Below are positions 1 to 9,800 of a stretch of 64,000 bases of DNA, one piece after another. The position numbers and the translations under genes were made by a program. The notes beneath the pieces were generated by a model. The model worked only from the letters and a program-made list of their open reading frames with translations, was not told where the DNA came from and ran no database searches. The DNA lies in the NCBI RefSeq assembly GCF_041228105.1, contig NZ_CP166097.1, positions 1,674,001-1,738,000 of the forward strand, given 5' to 3'. The stretch comes from Pectobacterium aroidearum. Its GTDB lineage: Bacteria > Pseudomonadota > Gammaproteobacteria > Enterobacterales > Enterobacteriaceae. Position 1 is the stretch's first letter. Each line of letters starts with the position of its first letter.

Positions 1-1306
1 TGATTGCACCAACCACATTTACATTATGCCCGGCAGTTAACTCTCCAGTGGCAAGATTGATATCAAATGGCCGTAATGAATTAAAACTCCCTTTTTTATC
101 GCCTTTGTTTGTCAGCAGTATATAAAATCGGTAACCGTCATTACGAAAAATAACGCCATAATCCCCATAATTCAGTCGCAATCCATTAGCCGCTGATAGC
201 TGTAGTTCTCCAGTTGCCTCCCCGCCGGATTGTTTTAAATACCGGGTATCACCCTCGTCTTTTGAGTATGTACCGATGTCTTCCGGTGTAGGCTTATTAT
301 TCGGGCTGTAAACCCGTTTCCCTGCTTCATGCAGCATGCCGGAAACATATAACGACCCGTTAGAATTCAGTGACGCCAGTTCGCTTAATGCCTCATGATT
401 GCCGTTCCAGAATGAAAAACCGCCACCGCCGCTGCCACGGTGATTCACGAAATCGGTACGTCCTTCCCCATTAATGCGATTCCAGCATAAAAACGCGCCT
501 TGAGAATCCGGTAATTCAGTCCCCCTTCCGGTTACTTTTACAATATCGTTTGTCTCCAGACGACCGGACATTTTACCCCCGGTCAGCGACAGTTTTCCGG
601 CTAACGCATTCAGTATCGTGGTGGAGAAGTTCGGATCATTACCTAACGCCGCCGCCAGCTCTTGCAGCGTATCAAGCGCGGCAGGTGAACCGTTTACCAA
701 TGCTGCTACGGCGGCTTTCACAAAGGCGGTCGTCGCCAATTGCGTGTTATTAGAATTGGAGGCAGCCGTCGGCGCTGTTGGGGTACCCGTGAACGCAGGG
801 CTGTCTTTCGGGGCATATCGAGGGTGTGCATCGAGGACGGAAGCATGGGCATTCAGTTTATTGGCCGCATCAGTTTTCACATCAGCAATCGCATTCAATA
901 TGGTTGTGCTGAAGTGCGGATCGTTGCCTAACGCATTTGCCAACTCTTGCAGTGTATCCAGTGCCGCAGGAGAGCCATTGATCAGTGCGGCAATGGCCGT
1001 TTTCACAAATGCCGTAGTGGCAATTTGCGTGTTATTTGTCGTCTGCGCTGTGGTAGGTGCAGTAGGCGTCCCCGTCAGCGCCGGGCTATTTTTGGGGGCA
1101 TATTGCGAATGCGGATCGCTGGCGGCGAGATGGGTTTGCAAACTCTTGCCCGTGGTTTCCTGCATTTTTTTCAGATAGGCCGTGCGGCTGGCTAACTGCT
1201 CTGCCTGACGGTTGGAGATTCCTCCTGGACCTGCGACAACGGGATCCGATGTCTCAAGCTGATAAATTCCATCAATCCAGCTTTCTTGTTCAGATAAATT
1301 TGCCAT
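1..1306 (-). CDS. Phage tail fibre protein, partial (C-terminus off the window)
   Basis: The minus-strand frame is open from the ATG at 1306 to the window edge, so the 3' end is missing. The ATG is preceded by AGGAAGG seven bases upstream; the ATG at 1312 is too close to that site. The start MANLSEQESWIDGIYQLETSD followed by NRQAEQLASRTAYL is the usual N-terminus of P2/Mu-type and tailocin fibres. Two copies of a 95-residue module (TPTAPTTAQTTNNTQIATTAFV type) follow, then a fibre shaft. It should bind a cell-surface receptor. No other phage gene is next to it inside the window; it could belong to a prophage or tailocin further left, or be an orphan remnant. Function by homology recall. Confidence 0.8.
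   Translation of the reverse strand, partial: MANLSEQESWIDGIYQLETSDPVVAGPGGISNRQAEQLASRTAYLKKMQETTGKSLQTHLAASDPHSQYAPKNSPALTGTPTAPTTAQTTNNTQIATTAFVKTAIAALINGSPAALDTLQELANALGNDPHFSTTILNAIADVKTDAANKLNAHASVLDAHPRYAPKDSPAFTGTPTAPTAASNSNNTQLATTAFVKAAVAALVNGSPAALDTLQELAAALGNDPNFSTTILNALAGKLSLTGGKMSGRLETNDIVKVTGRGTELPDSQGAFLCWNRINGEGRTDFVNHRGSGGGGFSFWNGNHEALSELASLNSNGSLYVSGMLHEAGKRVYSPNNKPTPEDIGTYSKDEGDTRYLKQSGGEATGELQLSAANGLRLNYGDYGVIFRNDGYRFYILLTNKGDKKGSFNSLRPFDINLATGELTAGHNVNVVGAI
607..1120. repeat. Tandem in-frame repeat in tail fibre gene, period 285 bp
   Basis: The stretch beginning at 607 (cattcagtat) is repeated from 892 (cattcaatat). Both copies carry the same order of blocks, including caactcttgcag/cagctcttgcag, cgtgttatt and ggggcatat, offset by 285 bases, which is 95 codons. 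The copies have diverged at many positions. They encode the repeated shaft module of the fibre and could recombine with each other or with other fibre genes. Confidence 0.75.
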
Positions 1307-1606
1307 GTTCATGCCTTCCTATGGTTGTGTCGTCGCTACGATGCGGTTTTTACAGCGATTTTTTCTGTTTCCGCGCCGATGTCAGCATCGTGCCGATGGC
1401 TATAAAACAGTTTTAGTAACGATGATGAGAGTACCTTTTGCGGTGCGGCGGGTTTAGTAACGGAGTTTAAAAATGGAAGTGAAACGTGTACGCAAGTGGC
1501 AGTCATCGTGCGGAGTACATGTCATTTCTTCCTGCCGCACTGAGCTGAGGTAACTGGCGCGCTAATTGCATCTTTCTGGCAGTGGTTTTTTTCAGGAGAG
1601 ACAGCG
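1307..1606. other. Intergenic region between tail fibre and nasR
   Basis: This 300-base gap lies between divergently oriented genes and must hold the start signals of both. The AGGAGA ribosome site of nasR ends the gap. I see no further gene and no convincing promoter hexamers. Confidence 0.5.
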
Positions 1607-2896
1607 ATGGTGGCGGAGCCTTCAACGACAATTCGATTTTTACTTGCCTCGCGCCAGTGTGAGCTAAACAGCCTGCGCTACCTGCTGCAAAGTGGTGAGC
1701 TGGTGGGGAAAATCAGCCAGCTTGTGCATCTGTTGCAGCGCGAACGGGGAACGGCCAACCTGTTTCTTTGTTCCGATGGCCGATTTTTCGCTGACGAACT
1801 GGCGCTACGTGAGAAAGATGTGCAGGCGGCGCAGGCACACTTGATGACGCATCTGGCCGGATTGGAAAAAATGACGGCAGAATTGCCGCAGGCGAGCCGT
1901 CTGTTCAGCCGTGTCGCCAGCGTGGTCTATGCGCTGAGTCTGCTGCCCGCGCTGCGCCAGCAGATTCGCCAGCGTTTGCTGCCTCAGCCACAGGCGATGA
2001 CATTTTTCAACGATATTGTTCGTAACCTGCTGGCACTGGTTTTTGAGGTCTCTGACACGGCGGCCGATCCAGGGATTTCCCGCGCGCTGATTGCCATGTT
2101 CAGCTTTATGCAGGGGAAAGAACTGGCGGGGCAGGAGCGGGCTATTGGTGCGGCGGCCTATGCAGCAGGCAGTGTCGATGAGGACACCCGGCAAAAGCTG
2201 CTGGATTTGATTGAGCGGCAAGAGCGTTGTTTCGATACTTTTCTGAGTTTTAGCGATGAAGAAAACCAGCAGTGCTGGCGTGCTATCGCGGTAGACAGTG
2301 AATTTGAACGCTTGCGTCGCATCGTGTGCACCCGTAGCCCGATAGAAAAACTGTCGGAAGCCGACAGCCTGCACTGGTTTTCGATTGCCACGCGACGCAT
2401 CGATGAAATGAAACAGATGGAAGATGAACTGGAGCAGACGCTGATGCAGCGCTGTCGGACTCGTATTGCGGCGGCGGAGAAAGCGTGCAGCGATCAGCGG
2501 GCAGATCTCGAAGAGCTGATGGCGCAGCAGGAGAATGACGATCCCGGTTATTCGATATTTGTCGCCGGTCATGACGTGGAAGGGCAGAGTGCCCCTCCCG
2601 GTTGGCTACATAGTGATGGCGTCAGTCCACAACTGGGACGCTCGCTGCTGTCGCTGGTGCAGCAACAGTCGCGGCGCTTACAGGCGCAGGATCATGAACT
2701 GGCTGCACTACGAGCGACGTTAAATGAAAGAAAACAGATCGATCGCGCGAAGGGCTTACTGATGCAACACCGTGGATTAAGCGAAGAAGAGGCCTACAAA
2801 ACCCTGCGCCGCATGGCGATGAGTCAGAATAAAAAGCTGATTGATATCGCAACAGCGATGCTCGCAGTAGCAGACGTATTCGGGGATACCCCTTAA
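1607..2896 (+). CDS. nasR: Nitrate/nitrite-responsive transcription antiterminator NasR
   Basis: The protein has 429 residues. The N-terminal two thirds is a NIT nitrate/nitrite-sensing domain (conserved HLLQRERGTANLFL near residues 42-55). The C-terminus (about 365-425) is an ANTAR RNA-binding domain (QIDRAKGLLMQHRGLSEEEA). In Klebsiella, NasR binds nitrate and then the nasF leader RNA, preventing termination ahead of the nas genes. The downstream nasF leader here has the expected hairpins. The start is supported by AGGAGA seven bases before the ATG. It lies directly upstream of the nas operon on the same strand but is separated from it by about 930 bases, so it is probably transcribed on its own. 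Confidence 0.92.
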   Translation: MVAEPSTTIRFLLASRQCELNSLRYLLQSGELVGKISQLVHLLQRERGTANLFLCSDGRFFADELALREKDVQAAQAHLMTHLAGLEKMTAELPQASRLFSRVASVVYALSLLPALRQQIRQRLLPQPQAMTFFNDIVRNLLALVFEVSDTAADPGISRALIAMFSFMQGKELAGQERAIGAAAYAAGSVDEDTRQKLLDLIERQERCFDTFLSFSDEENQQCWRAIAVDSEFERLRRIVCTRSPIEKLSEADSLHWFSIATRRIDEMKQMEDELEQTLMQRCRTRIAAAEKACSDQRADLEELMAQQENDDPGYSIFVAGHDVEGQSAPPGWLHSDGVSPQLGRSLLSLVQQQSRRLQAQDHELAALRATLNERKQIDRAKGLLMQHRGLSEEEAYKTLRRMAMSQNKKLIDIATAMLAVADVFGDTP

Positions 2897-3087
2897 GAGG
2901 TATATGCACATGAACTGTGCGTGTTCTGCCAGTTAGCGGTGCAAAACTCTGTCTTGTGAGTGGGAAAATAGCTGAGTCACTGACGGTGTGAAGTGGTTTC
3001 GTGCGTACAAAGATCGCTATTTCTATGCTACGTCGTAGCACACGCACGACACGGGGCGCTCAGTCGCCGCCGCCCCGTGACCCGAGG

Positions 3088-3255
3088 CTTTTTCGCGGGA
3101 AATTACGCCGCTGCGCGGTTCCTTCGGAAAATCAGTCACCTGACGGACCGTAGCTGACGCGCTCCCGGCGCGGCAGCCACTTTCGCAGCGTCCATGCTGC
3201 TCATCCTGGAGACTGATTTCTCCTCAGCGTAATTTACGCGACAGAAAAGATAAAC
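3088..3255. repeat. Imperfect large palindrome, MITE-like intergenic element
   Basis: The outer arms ttcgcgggaaattacgc and gcgtaatttacgcgacagaa are near-complementary. Inner arms ggaaaatcagtc and gactgatttctc also pair. The element spans about 170 bases with no open frame of note. This arrangement is typical of a small non-coding dispersed repeat. No second copy is visible in the window, so mobility is inferred only. Confidence 0.5.
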
Positions 3256-3388
3256 CACTATTACCCTCTTTCTGCTGTGGTCATAAATTGTAAAATTTCA
3301 CTATTTATTAATATCTTACTTTTGCATGGCGTAAAAATTATGCAGCGGTGGGCGTGACCGCCGAGTGAGCGGCATGGATGCCGCGAAA

Positions 3389-3419
3389 GCCAGTGCCGCG
3401 TAGGGAACGCGTCACTGGC
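3389..3419. repeat. Strong hairpin in nasR-nasF intergenic region
   Basis: GCCAGTGCCGCG (3389-3400) pairs with CGCGTCACTGGC (3408-3419) with one mismatch and a 7-base loop. A second dyad, GCAGGG/CCCTGC, lies at 3489-3516. Neither is followed by a T tract. They are part of a roughly 740-base region (2897-3643) that shows no gene, only inverted repeats and decayed-looking sequence. Confidence 0.5.
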
Positions 3420-3643
3420 GGCTCGATTAGCGGTCATGTTCACCGATGGCACCGCGTAGCGGCATAATTTAGCCGGAAGCCAGGGTTCGCAGGGCTGCGG
3501 CGCTTGAGCGCCCTGCGTCGGGCGTGTGTGAGATATTGAATATAATAGTGGGGGTATGGCGCACGAAACTATCTCCGAACCTGTATAGATAGGTGATTAA
3601 GAAACCGCCCCTGAGAAGGGAAGGTTCGCAAAACTGTGACATC

Positions 3644-3659
3644 TGGCACAAACCTTGCT
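3644..3659 (+). promoter_or_regulatory. Sigma-54 (-24/-12) promoter of the nas operon
   Basis: TGGCACAAACCTTGCT matches the sigma-54 consensus TGGCAC-N5-TTGCW. The GG (3645-3646) and GC (3657-3658) dinucleotides are separated by exactly 10 bases. This agrees with NtrC-dependent nas promoters in Klebsiella. The transcript should start near 3670. I could not identify a clear pair of NtrC sites upstream. Confidence 0.85.
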
Positions 3660-3692
3660 TTAATTCATTAGCAACAACCAAACATTCATAAC

Positions 3693-3722
3693 GCGTTTCG
3701 GGCCAACGGCGGTGCGGAAGGT
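3693..3722 (+). promoter_or_regulatory. ANTAR-target RNA hairpin in nasF leader (NasR binding)
   Basis: GCGTTTCGGGCC and GGTGCGGAAGGT form a stem with one internal G-G mismatch, closing a six-base loop AACGGC. A at loop position 1 and G at position 4 match the hexaloop rule known for ANTAR targets. It lies between the sigma-54 promoter and the leader terminator, where the NasR-binding 1:2 stem-loop of the Klebsiella nasF leader lies. Confidence 0.7.
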
Positions 3723-3733
3723 GTTAATCGGAC

Positions 3734-3790
3734 AACGGCGTCCATAAGCGTGCAGATTCTGCATGGGCTTGTGGACGCCGTTTTTGTTTT
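3734..3790 (+). terminator. nasF leader intrinsic terminator (attenuator)
   Basis: AACGGCGTCCA pairs with TGGACGCCGTT across a stem-loop extended by AAGC/GCTT, followed directly by TTTTTGTTTTT. It lies between the promoter and the nasF start, so transcription should stop here unless NasR bound to the upstream hairpin prevents it. The position and architecture match the nitrate-controlled attenuator of Klebsiella nasF. Confidence 0.85.
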
Positions 3791-3828
3791 TCCCGCCTGA
3801 AAAGGTGTTTTGCGCAAGGGTGTCGTTG

Positions 3829-5088
3829 ATGAGTGATTCCAAAACCAAAAGCATGACCGTCTCTCGCCGCCAGTTTCTGTTGGGGAGTGCAGCACTGGGA
3901 GGCAGCTTGATGCTGCCAGGGTTGATGAATAGCGCCTGGGCCGCGGGTTCCGATGCACCGGAGAAAAAGGAAATCCGGGTCGGTTTTATCCCGTTGACGG
4001 ACTGCGCCTCGGTCGTGATGGCGGCAGTAAAAGGTTTCGATAAGAAATATGGCATCACTATCGTGCCCAGCAAAGAAGCCAGTTGGGCAGCGGTGCGCGA
4101 CAAGCTGGTGTCGGGCGAGTTGGATGCCGCACACATTCTGTACGGGCAACTGTACGGTCTGCAAATGGGGCTGTCCGGGTCGCAGAGCAACATGGCGGCG
4201 CTGATGACGCTCAACCAGAACGGACAAGGGATCACGTTGGCTAACCAACTGCGTGAAGCCAATGTCACGGATCTCGCTGCGCTACAAAAATATATCGCCG
4301 CCAGCCCGGCGGGCACCTATACCTTCGCGCAGACCTTCCCGACCGGTACGCACGCCATGTGGCTCTATTACTGGCTGGCCTCCGCCGGAATTCATCCACT
4401 GAACGATGTACGCACCGTGGTGGTGCCGCCGCCGCAGATGGTGATGAACATGAAGATCGGCAACATGGTTGGTTATTGCGTCGGTGAACCGTGGAACCAG
4501 CGTGCCATCAGCGAAAAAATCGGTTTTACCGCTGCTACCTCGCAAGACATTTGGCCGGATCACCCCGAAAAAGTGTTGGGCACCCGCGCTGACTGGGCGA
4601 ACGCCAACCCACACAGCGCCCGTGCACTGACCGCCGCGATTCTCGATGCTTCGCGCTGGATTGATGCCTCGGACGACAACCGCCGTGAGACGGCAGGTGT
4701 CGTTGCCGGACGTGCGTACATCAATGCTAAAGAAGAAACCATCGTTGGACGCATGTTGGGCCAATACGAAAATGGGCTGGGCAAAAGCTGGAAAGACGAA
4801 CACGCGATGCGTTTCTACCACGACGGTTCCGTGAACTACCCGTACCTGTCCGATGGCATGTGGTTCCTCACCCAGCATAAACGCTGGGGCTTGCTCACCG
4901 AAGAGCCGGACTATCTGGCCGTCGCGAAGCAGGTTAACCGGATTGATATCTACAAGCAGGCGGCCGAGGCCGTGGGAAATGTGCCGTTACCCGGTAGCGA
5001 CATGCGCACTAGTGTGCTTATCGATGGCCGCCGCTGGGATGGTAGCGATCCGGCGGGCTATGCCAACAGTTTTAGCGTGAAGAAATAA
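3829..5088 (+). CDS. nasF: Nitrate ABC transporter substrate-binding protein
   Basis: The protein has 419 residues from the ATG at 3829, which follows AAGGG by eight bases; earlier starts fall in the leader terminator. The N-terminus carries a twin-arginine signal (SRRQFLLG, residues 12-19, then a hydrophobic stretch ending AWA), so it is exported folded. The rest is an NrtA/CmpA-type nitrate-binding protein (EIRVGFIPLTDCASVVMA). It delivers nitrate to NasE/NasD. It is the first gene of the operon, 13 bases ahead of nasE, under the sigma-54 promoter and NasR attenuator. Confidence 0.93.
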   Translation: MSDSKTKSMTVSRRQFLLGSAALGGSLMLPGLMNSAWAAGSDAPEKKEIRVGFIPLTDCASVVMAAVKGFDKKYGITIVPSKEASWAAVRDKLVSGELDAAHILYGQLYGLQMGLSGSQSNMAALMTLNQNGQGITLANQLREANVTDLAALQKYIAASPAGTYTFAQTFPTGTHAMWLYYWLASAGIHPLNDVRTVVVPPPQMVMNMKIGNMVGYCVGEPWNQRAISEKIGFTAATSQDIWPDHPEKVLGTRADWANANPHSARALTAAILDASRWIDASDDNRRETAGVVAGRAYINAKEETIVGRMLGQYENGLGKSWKDEHAMRFYHDGSVNYPYLSDGMWFLTQHKRWGLLTEEPDYLAVAKQVNRIDIYKQAAEAVGNVPLPGSDMRTSVLIDGRRWDGSDPAGYANSFSVKK

Positions 5089-5100
5089 GTGAGGTTGATG

Positions 5101-6015
5101 ATGAAAAACCAGGCCCAAATCATTCCGATTACTGCGGATAACGCTCCGGAAACCGTGCACAGCGCTGAAATTATGCCGCTGCCAACCAAACCGGTAGCAC
5201 CTGAAAAAGCACCGGCAACGCCTGCTTTCGCCTACCGCCCGCTGCTGCGTAAGCTGTTTCAGCCGCTTTTCCCAGCGGTACTGGGGTTGGGGCTGCTGGT
5301 GGCGGTCTGGCAGATTGCCGCGCTCAACAGCGAAAACTTCCCGACGCCGTGGGCGACCTGGCTTGCGGCGCTCAGCCTCTTCGCCGATCCGTTTTATATC
5401 GCAGGACCGAACGATCAGGGTATCGGCTGGAACGTATTGGCCTCGCTGCAACGCGTGGGTATTGGCTTCGGGCTGGCGGCGCTGGTCGGCATTCCTACGG
5501 GGTTCCTGATTGGCCGTTTTACGTTTCTGGCCAATATGCTCAACCCGATTATTTCGCTGCTGCGCCCGGTCAGTCCGCTGGCGTGGCTGCCTATCGGGCT
5601 GCTGCTGTTCCAGCGCGCTGAACCGGCATCCAGCTGGACTATTTTCATCTGCTCCATCTGGCCGATGATCCTCAACACCGCCGAAGGCGTACGTCGCATC
5701 CCGCAGGATTACCTGAACGTGGCGCGGGTGTTGAAGCTCTCCGAATTCACCATCATGCGCAAAATTCTGCTGCCCGCGGTGCTGCCTAACGTCTTAACCG
5801 GCGTACGTCTGTCGATTGGCGTTGCCTGGCTGGTCATTGTCGCGGCGGAGATGCTGACCGGCGGCGTCGGGATCGGCTTCTGGATTTGGAATGAGTGGAA
5901 CAACCTGAATGTAGAAAACATCATCATCGCCATTGTGGTGATTGGCGTTATCGGTCTGCTGCTTGAGCAGGGACTGGTGTGGATTGCTAACCGTTTCAGC
6001 TATGACAACCGCTAA
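5101..6015 (+). CDS. nasE: Nitrate ABC transporter permease
   Basis: The protein has 304 residues. A hydrophilic N-terminus of about 60 residues precedes a standard BPD_transp_1 permease with about six membrane segments, from LFPAVLGLGLLVAVWQIAAL through the end. The motif LPAVLPNVLTGVRLSIGVAW is the EAA loop that contacts the ATPase. GAGG six bases upstream supports the ATG at 5101; the in-frame ATG at 5098 is the alternative. It forms the inner-membrane channel for nitrate with NasD. It sits between nasF and nasD with short gaps. Confidence 0.92.
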   Translation: MKNQAQIIPITADNAPETVHSAEIMPLPTKPVAPEKAPATPAFAYRPLLRKLFQPLFPAVLGLGLLVAVWQIAALNSENFPTPWATWLAALSLFADPFYIAGPNDQGIGWNVLASLQRVGIGFGLAALVGIPTGFLIGRFTFLANMLNPIISLLRPVSPLAWLPIGLLLFQRAEPASSWTIFICSIWPMILNTAEGVRRIPQDYLNVARVLKLSEFTIMRKILLPAVLPNVLTGVRLSIGVAWLVIVAAEMLTGGVGIGFWIWNEWNNLNVENIIIAIVVIGVIGLLLEQGLVWIANRFSYDNR

Positions 6016-6025
6016 GGAGCCGACG

Positions 6026-6820
6026 ATGCGTACAACACCGATTATTCAAGTGCAGCAGGTGAGCCAGCGTTTCAACACCGCCAGCGGTGAGTTTCTGGCG
6101 CTGGATCAGGTGAGTTTTGACATTCATACCGGTGAGACGATCAGCCTGATCGGCCACTCCGGCTGCGGCAAGTCCACGTTATTGAACTTGATCGCCGGTC
6201 TGACGCTGCCGAGCAGCGGCGGTCTGCTGTGTGACAACCGTGAAATCGACGGACCGGGGCCGGAGCGCGGCGTGGTCTTTCAGAACCACTCGCTGCTGCC
6301 GTGGCTGACCACCTACGAAAACGTTGCGCTGGCGGTACGCCAGGTATTTCGCGGGCAGATGAATAAGCACGAGATGCACGAATGGATTACCCACAATCTG
6401 GAACTGGTGCACATGGGGCACGCGTTGAACAAGCGGCCGAATGAGATTTCCGGCGGGATGAAGCAGCGTGTGGGTATCGCCCGCGCGCTGGCGATGAAGC
6501 CGAAAGTGTTGCTGATGGATGAACCGTTTGGTGCGCTGGATGCGCTGACTCGCGCGCACCTTCAGGATGCAGTCATGGAGATTCAGCAGCGTTTGCAAAC
6601 CACGATTGTGCTGATTACTCACGACGTAGACGAGGCGGTGTTGCTATCGGATCGTGTGCTGATGATGACCAACGGCCCGGCGGCGACGGTCGGTGAAATC
6701 ATGACGGTCGAGCTGGAACGTCCACGCTCGCGCGTCGCACTGGCCGACGATCCGCGTTACCACCACTACCGTCAGCAGGTGCTGCATTTCTTATATGAAA
6801 AACAGCCTAAAGCAGCCTGA
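6026..6820 (+). CDS. nasD: Nitrate ABC transporter ATP-binding protein
   Basis: The protein has 264 residues. The start at 6026 has AAGGAG six bases upstream. It has Walker A GHSGCGKST (43-51), Q-loop VVFQNHSLLPW (about 83-93), signature ISGGMKQRVG (141-150) and Walker B LLMDEP with D-loop FGALD. The signature with M replacing Q is usual for the NrtD/SsuB/TauB family. It powers nitrate uptake through NasE. It is followed closely by the nasC/nasB fusion. Confidence 0.93.
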   Translation: MRTTPIIQVQQVSQRFNTASGEFLALDQVSFDIHTGETISLIGHSGCGKSTLLNLIAGLTLPSSGGLLCDNREIDGPGPERGVVFQNHSLLPWLTTYENVALAVRQVFRGQMNKHEMHEWITHNLELVHMGHALNKRPNEISGGMKQRVGIARALAMKPKVLLMDEPFGALDALTRAHLQDAVMEIQQRLQTTIVLITHDVDEAVLLSDRVLMMTNGPAATVGEIMTVELERPRSRVALADDPRYHHYRQQVLHFLYEKQPKAA

Positions 6821-6836
6821 TAGCGAGGCCGGAACG

Positions 6837-9800
6837 ATGATGAAACCGCATCTGATTGTGATTGGTAATGGGATGGCAAGCGCACGATTCGTCGATGTGC
6901 TGCGTCAACTGGCCGCGACGCGCTACCGCATCACCGTGATTGGTGATGAACCGCGCGCCAGCTATAACCGCATTCTGCTGTCGCCGGTATTGAGCGGCGA
7001 AAAAGCGTTTACGGATACGCTGCTGACGCCTGCAGCTATCGACGATGATGCGGCGCTGCCGGTGAACACTCTGCTGGGTGAGCGGGTAACTCATATCGAT
7101 CGCCAGCAGCGTGAGGTGACAACGACGCAACGGCAACTGCATTACGACCATCTGGTGCTGGCGACAGGTTCCACGCCGTTTATGCCGCCGATGCCCGGTA
7201 TCGATCTGGCGGGTGTGTGTGGCTTCCGCACGCTGGATGATGTCGAGCTGATGTTGGCGACGATCCGCCGGTCCGTTCCTGCGGTGGTGATTGGCGGGGG
7301 CTTGCTCGGGATTGAAGCGGCAGCGGCGCTGAAACTGCGCGGCGCTGACGTCACGCTGCTGCATCGCGTTCCGGTTTTGATGGAGCGGCAGTTGGACGCT
7401 ATGGCAAGCGATCTGCTGTGCGACAGCCTGCGCGCACGCGGTATTGCCTGTGAGACGGATGTGCAGGTTGTGGCGCTGCACGGTGATGAACACGGCGTCA
7501 CGGCTGTTGCACTGGCGGATGGCCGCACGATCCCCGCCGGTCTGGTGGTGGTGACCGCGGGCGTGATCCCCGCCAGCCAGCTTGCACGCGAGTGCGGATT
7601 ACCCTGCAACCGCGGCATCCTGGTGGACGGTCAACTGCAAACTGCCGACCCCTATATCAGCGCGATCGGCGAATGCTGCGAGCTCAACGGTGAAGTCGTC
7701 GGGCTGGTTGCCCCGTGTTTTGCCCATGCCACGCTGGTGGCGCAGCGTCTGGCCGGACACGCACCGCAAGATTATCAGCGTGAACAGGCGGCGACGCGGC
7801 TGAAAGTTACGGGCATTGGCGTGGTCAGCGGCGGCGATATTAACGTGGCGCCGGATGATGAGGTGTACACCCTTTTTGATCCGCAGACGCAGCACTATCG
7901 TCGTCTGCTCCTGCGCGACGGGCGGCTAAGCGGTGTTCTGCTGTATGGCGACACCGACGACAGCCAGCGTCTGCTGGCCGCAATGGATCGCGCAACTGCA
8001 GGCGAGACGATTCCGCCTGCCTCGCTGCTTTTTGGCTTTTCTTCCCCCGATTCTGACTCACAGCCTGAAGCTGTAAGGATTCCTGTCATGAGCAAACCTA
8101 TTTTAGTGGTCGTTGGCCACGGTATGGTCGGCCACTATTTTCTTGAACAACTGGTCGAGCGCGACTTGCACCAGCACTACCACATCGTCGTCTTTGGCGA
8201 AGAACGCCATGAAGCCTATGACCGCGTGCATCTCTCCGAGTATTTCTCAGGGCGCAGCGCCGCCTCGCTGTCGCTGGTAAAAGAGGGTTTTTTTGCCGAG
8301 AGCGGTATTGAGCTGCGCAACGCCAGTGAGATCGTGGCTATCGATCGGGAACGTCAATGCGTATCTGACGCGCAGGGCAGAGAAATCGCCTACGACAAAT
8401 TGGTGCTGGCGACGGGCTCTTATGCATTTGTTCCGCCGATTCCCGGCAATACGCGCCCCGGCTGTCTGGTGTATCGCACACTGGACGATCTGGACGCGAT
8501 TGCGGCACAGGCGAAAAAGGCTAAATCCGGCGTAGTAATCGGTGGCGGCTTGCTGGGGCTGGAAGCCGCCAATGCCCTGCGTCAATTGGGGCTGGACACT
8601 CATGTGGTGGAATTTGCACCGCGCCTGATGGCGGTACAGTTGGATGACGGCGGTGCCACCATGCTGCGGCGCAAGATTGAAGCGCTGGGCGTACAGATTC
8701 ATGTCAGCAAAGAAACGCGAGAAATTACCGACGGCGAGCAGGCGTTGCATCGTCTCTGCTTTGCTGACGGCAGCGTACTGGAAACCGATTTGGTGCTGTT
8801 TTCCGCCGGGATTCGTCCGCGTGACAAACTGGCGGATAGCTGTGATTTAGAGAAAGGGCCACGTGGTGGCATTGTGATTGATGACCATTGTCAAACCTCC
8901 GATGACGCAATTTTTGCCATCGGCGAATGTGCGCTATGGAAAGGCCAGATTTTCGGACTGGTGGCACCGGGCTACCAGATGGCACGCAGCGTAGCCGATA
9001 CCCTGGCGCAGCGGGATACGCCATTTACCGGCGCTGATATGAGCACCAAGCTGAAACTGCTGGGTGTTGACGTGGCCTCGATTGGTGATGCGCACGGACG
9101 AACGGCGGGAAGCCAAAGTTATCAGTGGACGGACGGTCCGAACGAGATCTACAAGAAAATCGTCGTGTCTGCCGACGGCAAGCATTTACTGGGTGCGGTA
9201 TTGATTGGCGATAGCAGCGATTACAGCACGCTGCTGCAAATGATGCTCAACGATATGCCGTTGCCCGCACAGCCGGAAAGCCTGATTTTACCTGCACGTT
9301 CTGGCGATGCGCCGAAAGGGCTGGGCGTGGCGGCGTTACCCGCTAGTGCACAGATCTGTTCTTGCCATAATGTCAGCAAAGGCGATATCTCTGCGGCGGT
9401 AGCGGGTGGCTGCGGCGAGCTGGGCGCGCTAAAAACCTGCACTAAAGCGGGAACAGGCTGCGGCGGCTGTGTGCCGCTGCTTAAACAGGTGATGGAATAT
9501 GAACTGACGCAGTTGGGCGTCGAAGTGAAAAAGGACATTTGCGAGCACTTCGCCTACTCACGTCAGGAGCTGTATCACCTGATCCGCGTGCACGAAATCC
9601 GTTCATTCGACAGCCTTCTTGAGCGTTATGGCCACGGCTTGGGCTGTGAAGTGTGTAAGCCGCTGGTGGGGTCGATGCTGGCGTCTTGCTGGAATGATTA
9701 TCTGCTGCAACCGCAGCACCTGCCGTTGCAGGATACCAACGATCGTTTCTTCGCCAACATCCAAAAAGACGGTACGTATTCCGTGGTGCCACGCGTGCCG

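Noticed and set aside
618..1178. 186-codon plus-strand frame opposite the tail fibre gene
   Set aside because: It is the antisense shadow of the repeated fibre coding region; it has no ribosome site and its repeats mirror those of the fibre.
1805..2572. 255-codon minus-strand frame inside nasR
   Set aside because: Antisense to a clear NIT-ANTAR gene; composition (His/Arg/Gln-rich) is typical of a shadow.
3641..3660. Sigma-70 promoter for nasF
   Set aside because: The spacing GG-N10-GC and TGGCAC/TTGCT match sigma-54 much better; no good -10 hexamer at the right place.
3660..4316. 218-codon minus-strand frame over the nasF leader and 5' end
   Set aside because: It covers the leader terminator and the nasF signal peptide region; no protein family resemblance.
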